Assembly (NCBI GenBank): GCA_036558645.1
Contig: DATBFG010000095.1
Location: 1-64,000, forward strand
DNA length: 64,000 bases
Origin: DATBFG01 sp036558645
GTDB taxonomy: Bacteria; Acidobacteriota; Terriglobia; Terriglobales; Acidobacteriaceae
Direction: 5' to 3'
Part shown: positions 26,861 through 36,153 of the stretch, in pieces
How positions within the stretch are numbered: position 1 is the first letter of the stretch
Layout: each line of letters begins with the position of its first letter
The notes under the pieces: generated by a model
Seen by the model: the letters and a program-made list of their open reading frames with translations, nothing else
What the model was told of the DNA's origin: nothing
Databases searched by the model: none
Translations under genes and position numbers: made by a program

Positions 26861-28279
26861 TTAGGCCGAAATTGGGGACGGAGTTCCCGCCCGTTGACGA
26901 AGTTCTTCCAGAATCAAGGGTCCGACCTGGTGAACGCTGCCCGCTCCAAGCGTGAGGATCATGTCTCCATCCACCGCTTGGTCGGTAGCAACCCGAACTG
27001 CTTCGGCGAACGACGAGCAATAGCGGACTGAAATCTTGCTGTGCTCGGGAACATGACGGGCCAGGACTTCGCCGGTAATCCCTTCGATTGGCTCTTCGCT
27101 CGCAGGATAGATATCCAACACGGAGAGGGTATCGGCGTCCTCGAAGGCCGTCGCAAATTCATCCATCAGGTCGCGGGTGCGGGTGTAACGGTGCGGCTGG
27201 AAGATAACGTGAATCTTGGAATACCCGCACTGCCGGGCCGCGGCGAGGGTCGCGCGGATCTCGGTCGGGTGATGGCCATAATCGTCGATCACACTGATCC
27301 CTCCAACACGGCCGCGCAGCTGAAAACGCCGATCCACACCGCGGAAGGATTCGAGCGCAGCGCGAATCTGATCCGGATGGATATCCAGCCCAATGCCAAC
27401 TGCGATGGCAGCCGTGGCGTTCAAGATATTGTGCGCCCCTGGTACATGCAGGCTGAATTCGCCGAGATCGTCTCCCTTATAGCGAACGGCGAAAGAGGTC
27501 GCGAATCCCTCAACACTGGTTAGCTTTCCTGAGCGGACACGGTTGATCTGAAAATCGGACCCTTTTCGCACTCCATAGCTCACAGTTCTGCGGCGGACTT
27601 GTGGAATTAAGTGTCGCAACTGAGCGTCGTCGTGGCAAACAACTACCATGCCGTAAAAAGGGACACGATCCATGAAGTCGAGAAAGACTCGCTTCACATC
27701 GCGCATGTTCCGATAGCAATCCATGTGCTCGCGGTCAATGTTCGTCACCACGGCGAGGATCGGCGAAAGCTTCAAGAAGGAGCGGTCGCTTTCATCGGCT
27801 TCGGCAACCAGGTACTGGGATTTGCCCAGGCGGGCGTTCGATCCCATGGCGTCTACGCGGCCGCCTACGACAACCGTGGGGTCCAAGCCTCCTCCGGCAA
27901 GAACCGCCGCAACCATCGACGTCGTTGTGGTCTTACCGTGCATGCCGGCAATCGCGATCCCATACTTCAGGCGCATAAGTTCGGCCAGCATCTCCGCCCG
28001 TTGAATCACAGGGATGTGCAACTCGCGGGCTTCGGTGAGTTCTGCGTTCTCCATGGCGATCGCGGAACTGACTACCACAACATCTGATCCTGAAACATTT
28101 CCGGGCTGGTGTCCTTCGAAAATCGTCGCGCCGAGGCCGGCAAGGCGCTGCGTAACAGAAGATGTCTTGAGATCCGAACCCGAAACCTTATAGCCAAGAT
28201 TTAGCAGCACTTCGGCAATGCCACTCATACCAATGCCGCCGATACCGACAAAGTGCACGCGTTGGATCTTGGCAAACAT
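26861..28279 (-). CDS. murC: UDP-N-acetylmuramate--L-alanine ligase
   Basis: Adds the first peptide residue (usually L-Ala) to UDP-MurNAc. Mur-ligase features: N-terminal Rossmann VHFVGIGGIGMSGIAEVL (8-25), the ATP loop GMHGKTTTT (112-120), the DESDRSF stretch, and the C-terminal DYGHHPTEIRATL and FQPHRYTRT motifs, the latter characteristic of MurC. Normal length (472 aa). It lies 35 bases after murG. The usual downstream neighbours murB and ddl are absent; the next gene is the unknown coiled-coil protein. Confidence 0.97.
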   Translation of the reverse strand: MFAKIQRVHFVGIGGIGMSGIAEVLLNLGYKVSGSDLKTSSVTQRLAGLGATIFEGHQPGNVSGSDVVVVSSAIAMENAELTEARELHIPVIQRAEMLAELMRLKYGIAIAGMHGKTTTTSMVAAVLAGGGLDPTVVVGGRVDAMGSNARLGKSQYLVAEADESDRSFLKLSPILAVVTNIDREHMDCYRNMRDVKRVFLDFMDRVPFYGMVVVCHDDAQLRHLIPQVRRRTVSYGVRKGSDFQINRVRSGKLTSVEGFATSFAVRYKGDDLGEFSLHVPGAHNILNATAAIAVGIGLDIHPDQIRAALESFRGVDRRFQLRGRVGGISVIDDYGHHPTEIRATLAAARQCGYSKIHVIFQPHRYTRTRDLMDEFATAFEDADTLSVLDIYPASEEPIEGITGEVLARHVPEHSKISVRYCSSFAEAVRVATDQAVDGDMILTLGAGSVHQVGPLILEELRQRAGTPSPISA

Positions 28280-28314
28280 GGAAAAAACGTTTCAAAGTTT
28301 TACGGTTTCACGTT

Positions 28315-29394
28315 TCAATGACCTTCGATCGAGCAACCGGCTACCCTTGCGGCCATCTTGGCAATGTCCTTTGCTGCATTCGGGTGCGCCAGTCGGCGTG
28401 CAGCCTCGCCCATTTGCTCCAGCCGATTCTTGTCGTTAATCAAGGCCGAAACCTCGCGGACTAGGCTTGCACTTGTAAGGTTTGATTCGTCCAGCATGAC
28501 GGCCGCACCTGCTCGTTCTAGTGCCTCGGCATTGCGCTTTTGATGATCGTCGGCAGCGCGCGGAAAGGGTACGAAAATCGCCGGTTTCCCTGCTGCAGTA
28601 ATTTCCGCCACGGTGCTTGCTCCCGACCGGCACATAATCATGTCCGCCTGCGCGAAGAATCGGGGCATGTCGTCGATAAAACGAAATACCTCACCCGTGC
28701 TGCCGGCATTTTTGTAGGCCGCCGCTGCGTCATTATAGTCACGTTCTCCGGTCTGATGAATGATTTGCAGCTGTGGCACTTGTACTTGTAGTGCAGGAAG
28801 GGATTCAGTCACCGCCTGATTGATCGCGTGTGCGCCCTGGCTTCCGCCAAATATGAGCAAGGTCGGCGGCGCAGATGGGTCGCGTTCGGCGATCTCAAAG
28901 AAAGCGTGCCGCACCGGAACACCGGTTACCTGGGCCCGACGAAAATATTTCGCTGTCTCTTCAAAGTGGACGGCGGCGGCGGACACCCTCCTAGCGACGA
29001 CGCGATTGGCAAATCCGGGCACTACATTCGGCTCGAAGGCGAGAGTCGGGATTCCCCGCAACGTCGCGGCCATCATTGCTGGGCCAGACGCGTAACCGCC
29101 AACACCAATTACAACGTCGGCCTGAAAACGCCCCAGAATGCTACCGGCATGCCAGATCGCTCGAGGGAGATCGAACGCTGTCTTCGTTCGCGTTGCCAGG
29201 CTTACATTTTTCAGCGCGCCAACCTTTACCAACTCCAGCGCATATCCTGCTGCGGGCACGAGGCGATTTTCAATTCCTCGCGCCGTCCCGATGAACAGAA
29301 TCTCGGCACCGTAATCTTTCTGGAGTTGTTGAGCAATCGCGATGGCGGGAATTACGTGTCCGCCGGTACCGCCGCCCGCGAGAATGGCACGCAT
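28315..29394 (-). CDS. murG: UDP-GlcNAc:lipid I GlcNAc transferase
   Basis: Converts lipid I to lipid II at the cytoplasmic membrane face. The diagnostic N-terminal glycine loop AGGGTGGHVIPAIAIA (about 5-20), GVGGYASGPAMMAA, the GT28 donor-side GGSQGAHAINQAV and CRSGASTVAEITAAGKPAIFVPFP are all present. ATG at 29394 (MRAILAGGGTGG) is the conserved start, although no clear ribosome site precedes it; a GTG at 29427 would add 11 residues. Length 359 aa, normal. Located between ftsW and murC. Confidence 0.96.
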   Translation of the reverse strand: MRAILAGGGTGGHVIPAIAIAQQLQKDYGAEILFIGTARGIENRLVPAAGYALELVKVGALKNVSLATRTKTAFDLPRAIWHAGSILGRFQADVVIGVGGYASGPAMMAATLRGIPTLAFEPNVVPGFANRVVARRVSAAAVHFEETAKYFRRAQVTGVPVRHAFFEIAERDPSAPPTLLIFGGSQGAHAINQAVTESLPALQVQVPQLQIIHQTGERDYNDAAAAYKNAGSTGEVFRFIDDMPRFFAQADMIMCRSGASTVAEITAAGKPAIFVPFPRAADDHQKRNAEALERAGAAVMLDESNLTSASLVREVSALINDKNRLEQMGEAARRLAHPNAAKDIAKMAARVAGCSIEGH

Positions 29395-29476
29395 GCAGTT
29401 GACTATAAACCAGGGCCTAGGGCACACGCGGTCAGGTTAGGGCCTCTCTGTTACGAGAGTTCAGTGGTGCCGGCTG

Positions 29477-30568
29477 TCACTCGGCTTGCTTACTCACATT
29501 CAGCAGCACCCCAACGCAAGCCAGGGTCACGAAGAGAGAAGATCCTCCGTAGGAGACAAACGGAAGTGGAATGCCTTTGGTCGGCATCATCCCCAGGACG
29601 ACGCTGACATTGATGAATGCCTGCACCACTACCATCGCGGTAATGCCGACAACTAGGAACCGGCCAAACATATCCTGCGTGTGCAATGCCGTGCGGATGC
29701 CACGCCAAAGGAATAGGGCAAAGAGAATCACGATGACGAGCGACCCGACCAGCCCAAGCTCTTCCGCGGTAACCGCAAAGATAAAGTCAGTATGAGGCTC
29801 GGGTAGGTAGAAGAGCTTTTGCTTCCCTTCCATCAGGCCGACACCGGTGATGCCGCCGGTACTGACCGCGATCAGCGATTGGATGATGTGGAAGCCCTTC
29901 CCCTGCGGATCTGCATAGGGATTCAAGAAAGCCAGAATACGGTCGCGCCGGTAAGCAACGTGAAAGATCAGAAAGTATAGCGGCAGCAATGAGGCTAGAA
30001 GCCCATATCCGAAGTACCGCAATCGCAACCCCGCCACGAACAAGATGCAGCCGGTTATAGCTGCGCACGCAATCGCAGTACCAAGGTCTGGCTGGAAGAC
30101 AATCAGCGCAATGAATACAAGAGTAGGCGCGACAGCTGGCAGCAGAGTCTCACGCCAATCGTTAATGGCCTTGACGCGGTTCTCGAGGAAATAGGCCAGG
30201 AACAGAATCAAGGCGGGCTTCGCCAACTCTGAAGGCTGGAACGACAAACTTCCCCAATGCAACCAGCGATGCGTGTTGTGCGCTCGATTTAAGAGAAAGA
30301 CAGAGATCAGCATCAATGATGTGATGCCTAGCAATGAAAAGACAATTGCCGGATGCTTATACCGCCGATAATCGATGCGAGAGGCGACGACCATGGCGGC
30401 CAGCCCTCCCACTGCCCACGCAAGTTGGCGAGAGAGGAACGTGTAACCGGACCCGTAGCGCTCTTTTGCCATGACCGCAGAGGCACTGAAAACCATGACA
30501 AGACCGACGAATACAAGAATGAGTGTTATGACAAACAGCCATCGATCGGCGCTGACACGCTTGGCCAT
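29477..30568 (-). CDS. ftsW: lipid II polymerase FtsW (SEDS family)
   Basis: Septal peptidoglycan glycosyltransferase of the SEDS family (363 aa), with about ten membrane segments. Signatures include MVFSASAVMAK near the first helix, KPALILFLAYFLE, the FQPDLGTAIACA motif bearing the catalytic-site Asp, and the C-terminal GMMPTKGIPLPFVSYGGSSLF. It acts with FtsI, encoded upstream in the cluster. Between murD and murG, with about 100 bases before and 80 after. Confidence 0.96.
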   Translation of the reverse strand: MAKRVSADRWLFVITLILVFVGLVMVFSASAVMAKERYGSGYTFLSRQLAWAVGGLAAMVVASRIDYRRYKHPAIVFSLLGITSLMLISVFLLNRAHNTHRWLHWGSLSFQPSELAKPALILFLAYFLENRVKAINDWRETLLPAVAPTLVFIALIVFQPDLGTAIACAAITGCILFVAGLRLRYFGYGLLASLLPLYFLIFHVAYRRDRILAFLNPYADPQGKGFHIIQSLIAVSTGGITGVGLMEGKQKLFYLPEPHTDFIFAVTAEELGLVGSLVIVILFALFLWRGIRTALHTQDMFGRFLVVGITAMVVVQAFINVSVVLGMMPTKGIPLPFVSYGGSSLFVTLACVGVLLNVSKQAE

Positions 30569-30668
30569 GAAAGTTCATTCCATCATGGACACAGAAGTGC
30601 GTGCCTGTGATTTGTTGTGGATTGGGAGAATTCGGGGTAACTGACTTGATTCTTCGCGAGAGTGGCGG

Positions 30669-32018
30669 CTACTTCAGGCTGAGCACGACTTCTTTGAACA
30701 CCCGTCCGCGATGCTCGTAGCTCTTGAATTGATCGAAGCTGGCGCAGGCTGGCGCCAGTAGAACGACATCGCCGGGCTGCGCCACGACCGCCGCCTGTTG
30801 AATCGCATTTTCGAGAGTCTCTGCATGCGTTACCTTGGCCGCTCCTTTAATGTGCGACTCAATCTTTTCTGCCGCTGCGCCAATCGTGTACACCTGCTTG
30901 ACGCGCTCGCGTAGCAGATTATTTAGGACCGTGTAGTCGCTACCTTTGTCCTTTCCACCAAGGATAATGTGGATGTTGGCCGGAAACGACTCCAGGGCCT
31001 TAATGGTTGCATCGACATTCGTCGCCTTTGAATCATTGAAGTAATCCACTCCGCGCACTGTGCCGACATACTCCAGGCGATGCTCCACCGCCTTGAAGTT
31101 GCGGATGGCATCCTGAATACGATCTGGGGCACAGCCCAACAACGCTCCAACACAAACCGATGCCAGCACATTCTCGATGTTATGCGCACCCTTCAGCGGG
31201 ATTTCAGCCACAGGCATGATCTCCCGGCTGCCGCCGGCGTCACGGAAGAAAATCCTGCCATCCCTCACCGCGGCTCCCTGCTGAACTTCCTTCTTACGGC
31301 TGAACCAGAACACTTGGCTGTGCGTTCGCTTTGCGAGTTCCACGCATGTCGGATCATCTTCATTCAACACAACGAGGTCATCGGTCGTCTGGTTTTCGAA
31401 GACTCGCGCCTTAGCGTCGGTATAAACCTCAAAAGTTCGGTGTCGATCAAGATGATCCGGCGTAATGTTAAGAATGACCGCGACTTTCGGGCGGAAGCTC
31501 TGAATTGTCTCCAACTGGAAGCTGGAAACCTCGAGCACGGCGACACTCTCACGCGTAGCGTGTTCTACCAGCGAAATAGCTGGCGTACCGATGTTGCCCC
31601 CTACGAGCGCGCGAAATCCTCCGGCAGCGATGATTTCGCCTATTAGCGTCGTAGTAGTCGTCTTTCCATTTGATCCTGTAATCGCAACTAGCGGACCTGG
31701 CAAAAATCTTGCGGCCAACTCAATTTCGCCAATGACCGTTTCACCATGCGCTCGTGCCTGCACGAGCGGTGGTGCATCAACCGGAACTCCCGGACTCACA
31801 ACGATCAGATCTTGCTCGCGGAAGGTCCGCTCGCCGTGACCTCCCGTCTCGACCGCAATGCCCTGATCGAGGAGCGCCGGAATTTCTTCCCGTAGCAAAT
31901 CTTCTGCCTTCGAGTCCGAAACCGTAACCCTTGCGCCATGTGCTTTCAGAAATAAAGCAGAGGCCACGCCCGATTTCCCGACCCCGACTACGAGCACGCG
32001 TTTTCCGTTCAAGTCCAC
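30669..32018 (-). CDS. murD: UDP-N-acetylmuramoylalanine--D-glutamate ligase
   Basis: Adds D-Glu to UDP-MurNAc-L-Ala (449 aa). Motifs: N-terminal LVVGVGKSGVASALFL, ATP loop ITGSNGKTTTT (about 113-123), NITPDHLDRH, the EHRLEYVGTVRGVDYFNDSKATN signature split across a short loop, and C-terminal LLAPACASFDQFKSYEHRG. The start is a GTG at 32018 immediately after the mraY stop codon. It follows mraY and precedes ftsW, standard order. Confidence 0.96.
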   Translation of the reverse strand: MDLNGKRVLVVGVGKSGVASALFLKAHGARVTVSDSKAEDLLREEIPALLDQGIAVETGGHGERTFREQDLIVVSPGVPVDAPPLVQARAHGETVIGEIELAARFLPGPLVAITGSNGKTTTTTLIGEIIAAGGFRALVGGNIGTPAISLVEHATRESVAVLEVSSFQLETIQSFRPKVAVILNITPDHLDRHRTFEVYTDAKARVFENQTTDDLVVLNEDDPTCVELAKRTHSQVFWFSRKKEVQQGAAVRDGRIFFRDAGGSREIMPVAEIPLKGAHNIENVLASVCVGALLGCAPDRIQDAIRNFKAVEHRLEYVGTVRGVDYFNDSKATNVDATIKALESFPANIHIILGGKDKGSDYTVLNNLLRERVKQVYTIGAAAEKIESHIKGAAKVTHAETLENAIQQAAVVAQPGDVVLLAPACASFDQFKSYEHRGRVFKEVVLSLK

Positions 32019-33152
32019 TTATCTTAGTTTCAGCGTCGTCAACGCAAACAGGGCAAATACCAGTGAGGCGATCCAGAAACGCACAATAATTTTAGATTCA
32101 GACCAGCCCAGCAGCTCGAAGTGATGATGCAACGGAGCCATCTTAAAGATTCGCTTCTTGCGGAGCTTATAGGAGCCCACTTGCAGGATCACCGAAATTG
32201 CCTCAATCACGAACACTCCTCCGATAAAGGGTAGAAGCAGTTCTTGTTTGATCATCACCGCAGTCGTTCCAATGGCGCCGCCTAGGGCCAGAGAACCTAC
32301 ATCTCCCATGAACACTTCCGCCGGATGCGCGTTGTACCAAAGGAAGCCGATGGAGGCGCCCACCATGGCTCCGCAGAAAATTGTTAACTCCCCCACTTGC
32401 GGCATGCGCTGCAACTCCAAATATGCTGCGAATTCCGCATGACCACTAACGTAGGTGAGCACCGCCAACGCTGCGGCTGCGATAACAGTGCAGCCGATAG
32501 CGAGGCCGTCGAGGCCATCCGTCAAATTCACGGCATTGCTCGCTCCCACGATGACCAGCACTACAAAAGCAATAAACGGAAGGAACGCCAGGGGCCAAAG
32601 GTGCGGATTGTGCTCCAGATTCTCAATCACGAGATCAGGGCGAAATTGCTTGAAGAACGGAACCAGCAGTTTGGTCGAATACAGTCCCTTCGTCTGCATC
32701 GCAATTAGCGCCACCGCAACCAGGATGCTTGTGCCGATCTGATAACCCAGCTTAGCCCGGCCCGTTAGGCCAAGATTGCGACGGTGCACAACTTTGGTGT
32801 AGTCATCGGCAAAGCCGATCGATGCAAATAGACAGGTCGAGATCACAGCAACCCAGACAAAGCGATTGGTCAGATCTGCCCACAACAGTGTGGGAACAAC
32901 GATTGAGATCGCAATCAGCAGGCCACCCATTGTGGGGGTTCCGGCCTTTTTTTGGTGGGCCTTGGGACCCTCTTCGCGGATGTACTGGCCAATCTGGAAT
33001 TCCCGCAGGCGATTGATCACCAGCGGCCCAACGATCAGCGCCGTAAACAAGGCCGTTAAGCTCGCGAAAGCAGTGCGGAAAGTCAGGTAGCGGAAAATGC
33101 GGAATGGCGGAAAGTAGTGAAAGAGCTTGATGTAAAGCAACCAGTAGAGCAA
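32019..33152 (-). CDS. mraY: phospho-MurNAc-pentapeptide transferase
   Basis: Membrane enzyme making lipid I from UDP-MurNAc-pentapeptide and undecaprenyl phosphate (377 aa, about ten helices). Signatures: GPKAHQKKAGTPTMGG near residues 62-77, FADDYTKV with the metal-binding Asp pair, NAVNLTDGLDGLAIG, and MAPLHHHFELLGWSE near the C-terminus. The start is TTG at 33152, supported by GGAGG four bases upstream and by the typical N-terminus LLYWLL-like residues. Sits between murF and murD. Confidence 0.96.
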   Translation of the reverse strand: MLYWLLYIKLFHYFPPFRIFRYLTFRTAFASLTALFTALIVGPLVINRLREFQIGQYIREEGPKAHQKKAGTPTMGGLLIAISIVVPTLLWADLTNRFVWVAVISTCLFASIGFADDYTKVVHRRNLGLTGRAKLGYQIGTSILVAVALIAMQTKGLYSTKLLVPFFKQFRPDLVIENLEHNPHLWPLAFLPFIAFVVLVIVGASNAVNLTDGLDGLAIGCTVIAAAALAVLTYVSGHAEFAAYLELQRMPQVGELTIFCGAMVGASIGFLWYNAHPAEVFMGDVGSLALGGAIGTTAVMIKQELLLPFIGGVFVIEAISVILQVGSYKLRKKRIFKMAPLHHHFELLGWSESKIIVRFWIASLVFALFALTTLKLR

Positions 33153-33179
33153 TCAGCCTCCGCTACACCCATCGGCCGG

Positions 33180-34550
33180 TTAAGCCTGATGAGATTTCCA
33201 AACTTCGAGTGCTTTCTCGAGTTTGACTCCCCGCGATGCCTTGATCAACACTATGTCACCGTCCCGGACTTCACGAGCCAACCACTCGCCCGCCTCTTCG
33301 GGACTCGAAACGAATTCTGCGAGCAAGCCGCGTTTCTTCGCAGCATCAACAATATGCTGCGCCAGTCCGCGTACGCCTACAACGGCATCCATCTTTCTTT
33401 CAGCCATGTGGTGCCCGGAGTTCGCGTGCAATTCCGCTCCTGCAGGACCCAACTCCAACATCTCTCCGGCAACCACAATGCGTCGCTTGGCAGGCATTGA
33501 TGCAAGTGCATCCACCATGGCGTCTAATGCCTTCGGATTGGAATTGTAGCAATCGTTGATGACAGTGATGTTGCCGATCTGGACGACCTGCCCACGTTTA
33601 TCTGCGGCAGAGATGGACGAAAGTGCCGCGACGGCGTCCGATGGTGAAAATCCACGCTGCAAGGCAGTCGTCACGGCGGCCAGGGCGTTAGAAATGTTGT
33701 GCATGCCGACCAATGGCAGTCTTGCTTTCTCACGGCAGCCACCGATCACCACATCAAAGGTCGACCCTGCCGGTCCGTGTTGCTTGATATTTTCCGCTCG
33801 AACATCTGCCGGGGCCGCAAATCCATAGGTCACTACGGTACCTCGAAAATCCCGCCCAAACTGTGAGACAAATTCATCGTCGGCATTCAACACTGCGATC
33901 CCATTTGCTGGAAGCGATTCGATCAATTCGTATTTGGCGCGGGCAATCTCCGCGACTGACTTGAAATATTCCAAGTGTACCGGGGCAACGTTGGTCACTA
34001 CGCCGATCTCCGGGTGCGCGATTTTCGCCAAGGCAGCAATCTCGCCACGATGCGACATACCCATCTCGATCACGGCCAAGTCATGTCCCGACTCCAACTT
34101 GAGCAACATGAGTGGCAATCCAAAATGGTTGTTGAAGTTTCCTTCCGACTTGAGCACGCGAAAGCGCTGGGAAAGGACGTGCGCTATGGCTTCCTTAGTT
34201 GTCGTCTTTCCCGCTGAACCTGTGACGCCGATCAACGGCTTCCCCCACAACCGCCGCACAGCGCTGGCCAAAGTCTGTAATGCAATGAGAGTGTCGTCGA
34301 CGGCGAGAAGACCTCGCTGTGATTGGAGGCGAGAAAGCTGATCCTTGCTTACAACGGCAGCGCTGGCTCCTTTATCGAGCGCCTGTTCAACGAAATCATG
34401 CCCATCCATGCGCTCGCCCTTGACTGCAATGAACAGATTCCCAGCCTGGAGCGTACGCGAATCGATGGAATATCCCTGGGCGAGGGCATCGCGGTTGAAC
34501 TCGCCAGTCGCTCCAATAAATTCAGCAACTCGGGATAGAGGCAGCTTCAT
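33180..34550 (-). CDS. murF: UDP-MurNAc-tripeptide--D-Ala-D-Ala ligase
   Basis: Adds D-Ala-D-Ala to complete the UDP-MurNAc-pentapeptide (456 aa). ATP loop GVTGSAGKTTTKEAIAH, MGMSHRGEIAALAKIA, APVHLEYFKS and INDCYNSNPKALDAMVDAL identify MurF. ATG at 34550 is chosen since it overlaps the murE stop as ATGA and begins MKLPLSRVAEF, a normal MurF N-terminus; a longer start at 34610 would lie inside murE. The D-Ala-D-Ala ligase that would supply it is not in this window. Confidence 0.96.
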   Translation of the reverse strand: MKLPLSRVAEFIGATGEFNRDALAQGYSIDSRTLQAGNLFIAVKGERMDGHDFVEQALDKGASAAVVSKDQLSRLQSQRGLLAVDDTLIALQTLASAVRRLWGKPLIGVTGSAGKTTTKEAIAHVLSQRFRVLKSEGNFNNHFGLPLMLLKLESGHDLAVIEMGMSHRGEIAALAKIAHPEIGVVTNVAPVHLEYFKSVAEIARAKYELIESLPANGIAVLNADDEFVSQFGRDFRGTVVTYGFAAPADVRAENIKQHGPAGSTFDVVIGGCREKARLPLVGMHNISNALAAVTTALQRGFSPSDAVAALSSISAADKRGQVVQIGNITVINDCYNSNPKALDAMVDALASMPAKRRIVVAGEMLELGPAGAELHANSGHHMAERKMDAVVGVRGLAQHIVDAAKKRGLLAEFVSSPEEAGEWLAREVRDGDIVLIKASRGVKLEKALEVWKSHQA

Positions 34551-36070
34551 TGCGCTTTCCCCGCGGCGGCAAGCTGGGCTGAACAATCGTAGCCTGCCTG
34601 CTGCAGGCAATCGCGGGCGACTTCGACATCGTCGAAGGGAACGGGGCCATCGCGACCAACCTGCACTCTTTCATGCCCCTTGCCGGCAATTAAAACAATA
34701 TCTCCAGGATGAGCTTCGTGAATGGCATCGCCGATCGCTTTCTTGCGATCTACCTCCATCGTGTACCTCACACCGCTACGCTGTAGTCCTACCAACGCGT
34801 CGTTCATGATGGCGCGAGGGTCCTCGCTGCGCGGATTGTCTGAGGTAAGTACTACGACGTCGCTGCCACGTCCGGCGGCTTCGCCCATCAATGGACGTTT
34901 AGCCCGATCGCGATCCCCGCCGCAACCGAAGATCGTGATGACACGTCCTTTCAGCCCCGCTTGGACCACGAAGTCCCGGGCAAGCGCCGTAAGATTTCGC
35001 AGGGCGTCGTCCGTATGCGCGTAGTCGACAACGACCGTGAATGGCTGGTTACAATGCACTCGTTCGAAGCGCCCAGGAACTCTTGCCAAGTTTTCAATAC
35101 CCTTGAGAATCGCATCGCGCCTGCAGTTCCGCGCATATGCGGCGCCAGCCGCCGCCAGGACGTTATAGACGTTCACTTTCCCAATTAGAGGGGAAAACAC
35201 AGGAATCTTTTCATCTGGAGTTACCAGATCGAAGCGTGTGCCGCGCGTTGTGATCTCGACCGAATCGGCATGCAGATCACCCTTGCTCAAGCCGAAGCTC
35301 AGCACTTGCGAACTGCGCTTCTTGCTGATCTTCAGAAGTTTTTGGCCGTATTCGTCGTCCCCATTAATGACCGCCGCACGCGGCGGCTCCGTTCCCACTC
35401 CTTCGAACAGCGCCTGCTTCGAGGCGAAATATTCGTCCATCGTATGGTGAAAATCGAGGTGATCACGCGTCAGATTTGTGAATACGGCAACATCGAATGG
35501 GACTCCGAATACTCGCCGCTGCGCCAGGGCATGGGACGATACTTCCATCACGCCTTCCGTCGCCCCATCGCCGATTGCCTGCGCGAGCATCCGGTTCAAC
35601 TCCAGTGCTTCGGGCGTCGTATGCGGGGCGGGTAAGACCTTGCCGGCTACATGGTATTCGATGGTTCCGACCAGAACGCTTTTTCGGCCCGCCGCCGCAA
35701 GGATCGCTTCAATCAGAAAAGTGGTTGTGCTCTTTCCGTTTGTTCCGGTAACGCCCGTTATGGCTAATCTTTCCGCTGGATGGCGGTAGAAGTTCGCGCT
35801 CAATCGCGCGAGGGCGCGTCGCCCATGCGGAACTTGCGCCCAAGCTACTCCTTCTCTCTGCTTCTCTGAGGCCGAATCCGTGACAATCGCAACGGCACCA
35901 GCTGCGATCGCCTGATCGATATAACGATTGCCGTCGCTCGTTTCCCCGCGCATCGCCACAAACGCGGTTCCGGGCTTCACGCGGCGGGAGTCATACTCCA
36001 GCCCGTTGACGCTCGGATCTCCGCTTTGCGCAAGGATCTCCGCACCGTGCAGGAGATCAAGAAAATTCAT
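34547..36070 (-). CDS. murE: UDP-MurNAc-L-Ala-D-Glu--meso-DAP ligase
   Basis: Adds the third stem-peptide residue (507 aa). ATP loop ITGVTGTNGKSTTTF (about 104-118), THTTPEALEL-type region, DHLDFHHTMDEYF, VDYAHTDDAL and the GCGGDRDRAKRPLMG stretch. The substrate-specificity motif is DNPR (411-414), known in the family to select meso-diaminopimelate rather than lysine. The last four bases overlap the murF start (ATGA). Between ftsI and murF. Confidence 0.96.
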   Translation of the reverse strand: MNFLDLLHGAEILAQSGDPSVNGLEYDSRRVKPGTAFVAMRGETSDGNRYIDQAIAAGAVAIVTDSASEKQREGVAWAQVPHGRRALARLSANFYRHPAERLAITGVTGTNGKSTTTFLIEAILAAAGRKSVLVGTIEYHVAGKVLPAPHTTPEALELNRMLAQAIGDGATEGVMEVSSHALAQRRVFGVPFDVAVFTNLTRDHLDFHHTMDEYFASKQALFEGVGTEPPRAAVINGDDEYGQKLLKISKKRSSQVLSFGLSKGDLHADSVEITTRGTRFDLVTPDEKIPVFSPLIGKVNVYNVLAAAGAAYARNCRRDAILKGIENLARVPGRFERVHCNQPFTVVVDYAHTDDALRNLTALARDFVVQAGLKGRVITIFGCGGDRDRAKRPLMGEAAGRGSDVVVLTSDNPRSEDPRAIMNDALVGLQRSGVRYTMEVDRKKAIGDAIHEAHPGDIVLIAGKGHERVQVGRDGPVPFDDVEVARDCLQQAGYDCSAQLAAAGKAQ

Positions 36071-36153
36071 TCTCTCGATTCTAGTAGAGCCAAATTTATT
36101 ATCAAACTTGTTAACTTTGGGCGTCTACGCGATAGTGCATGTCCCTAAGTCGC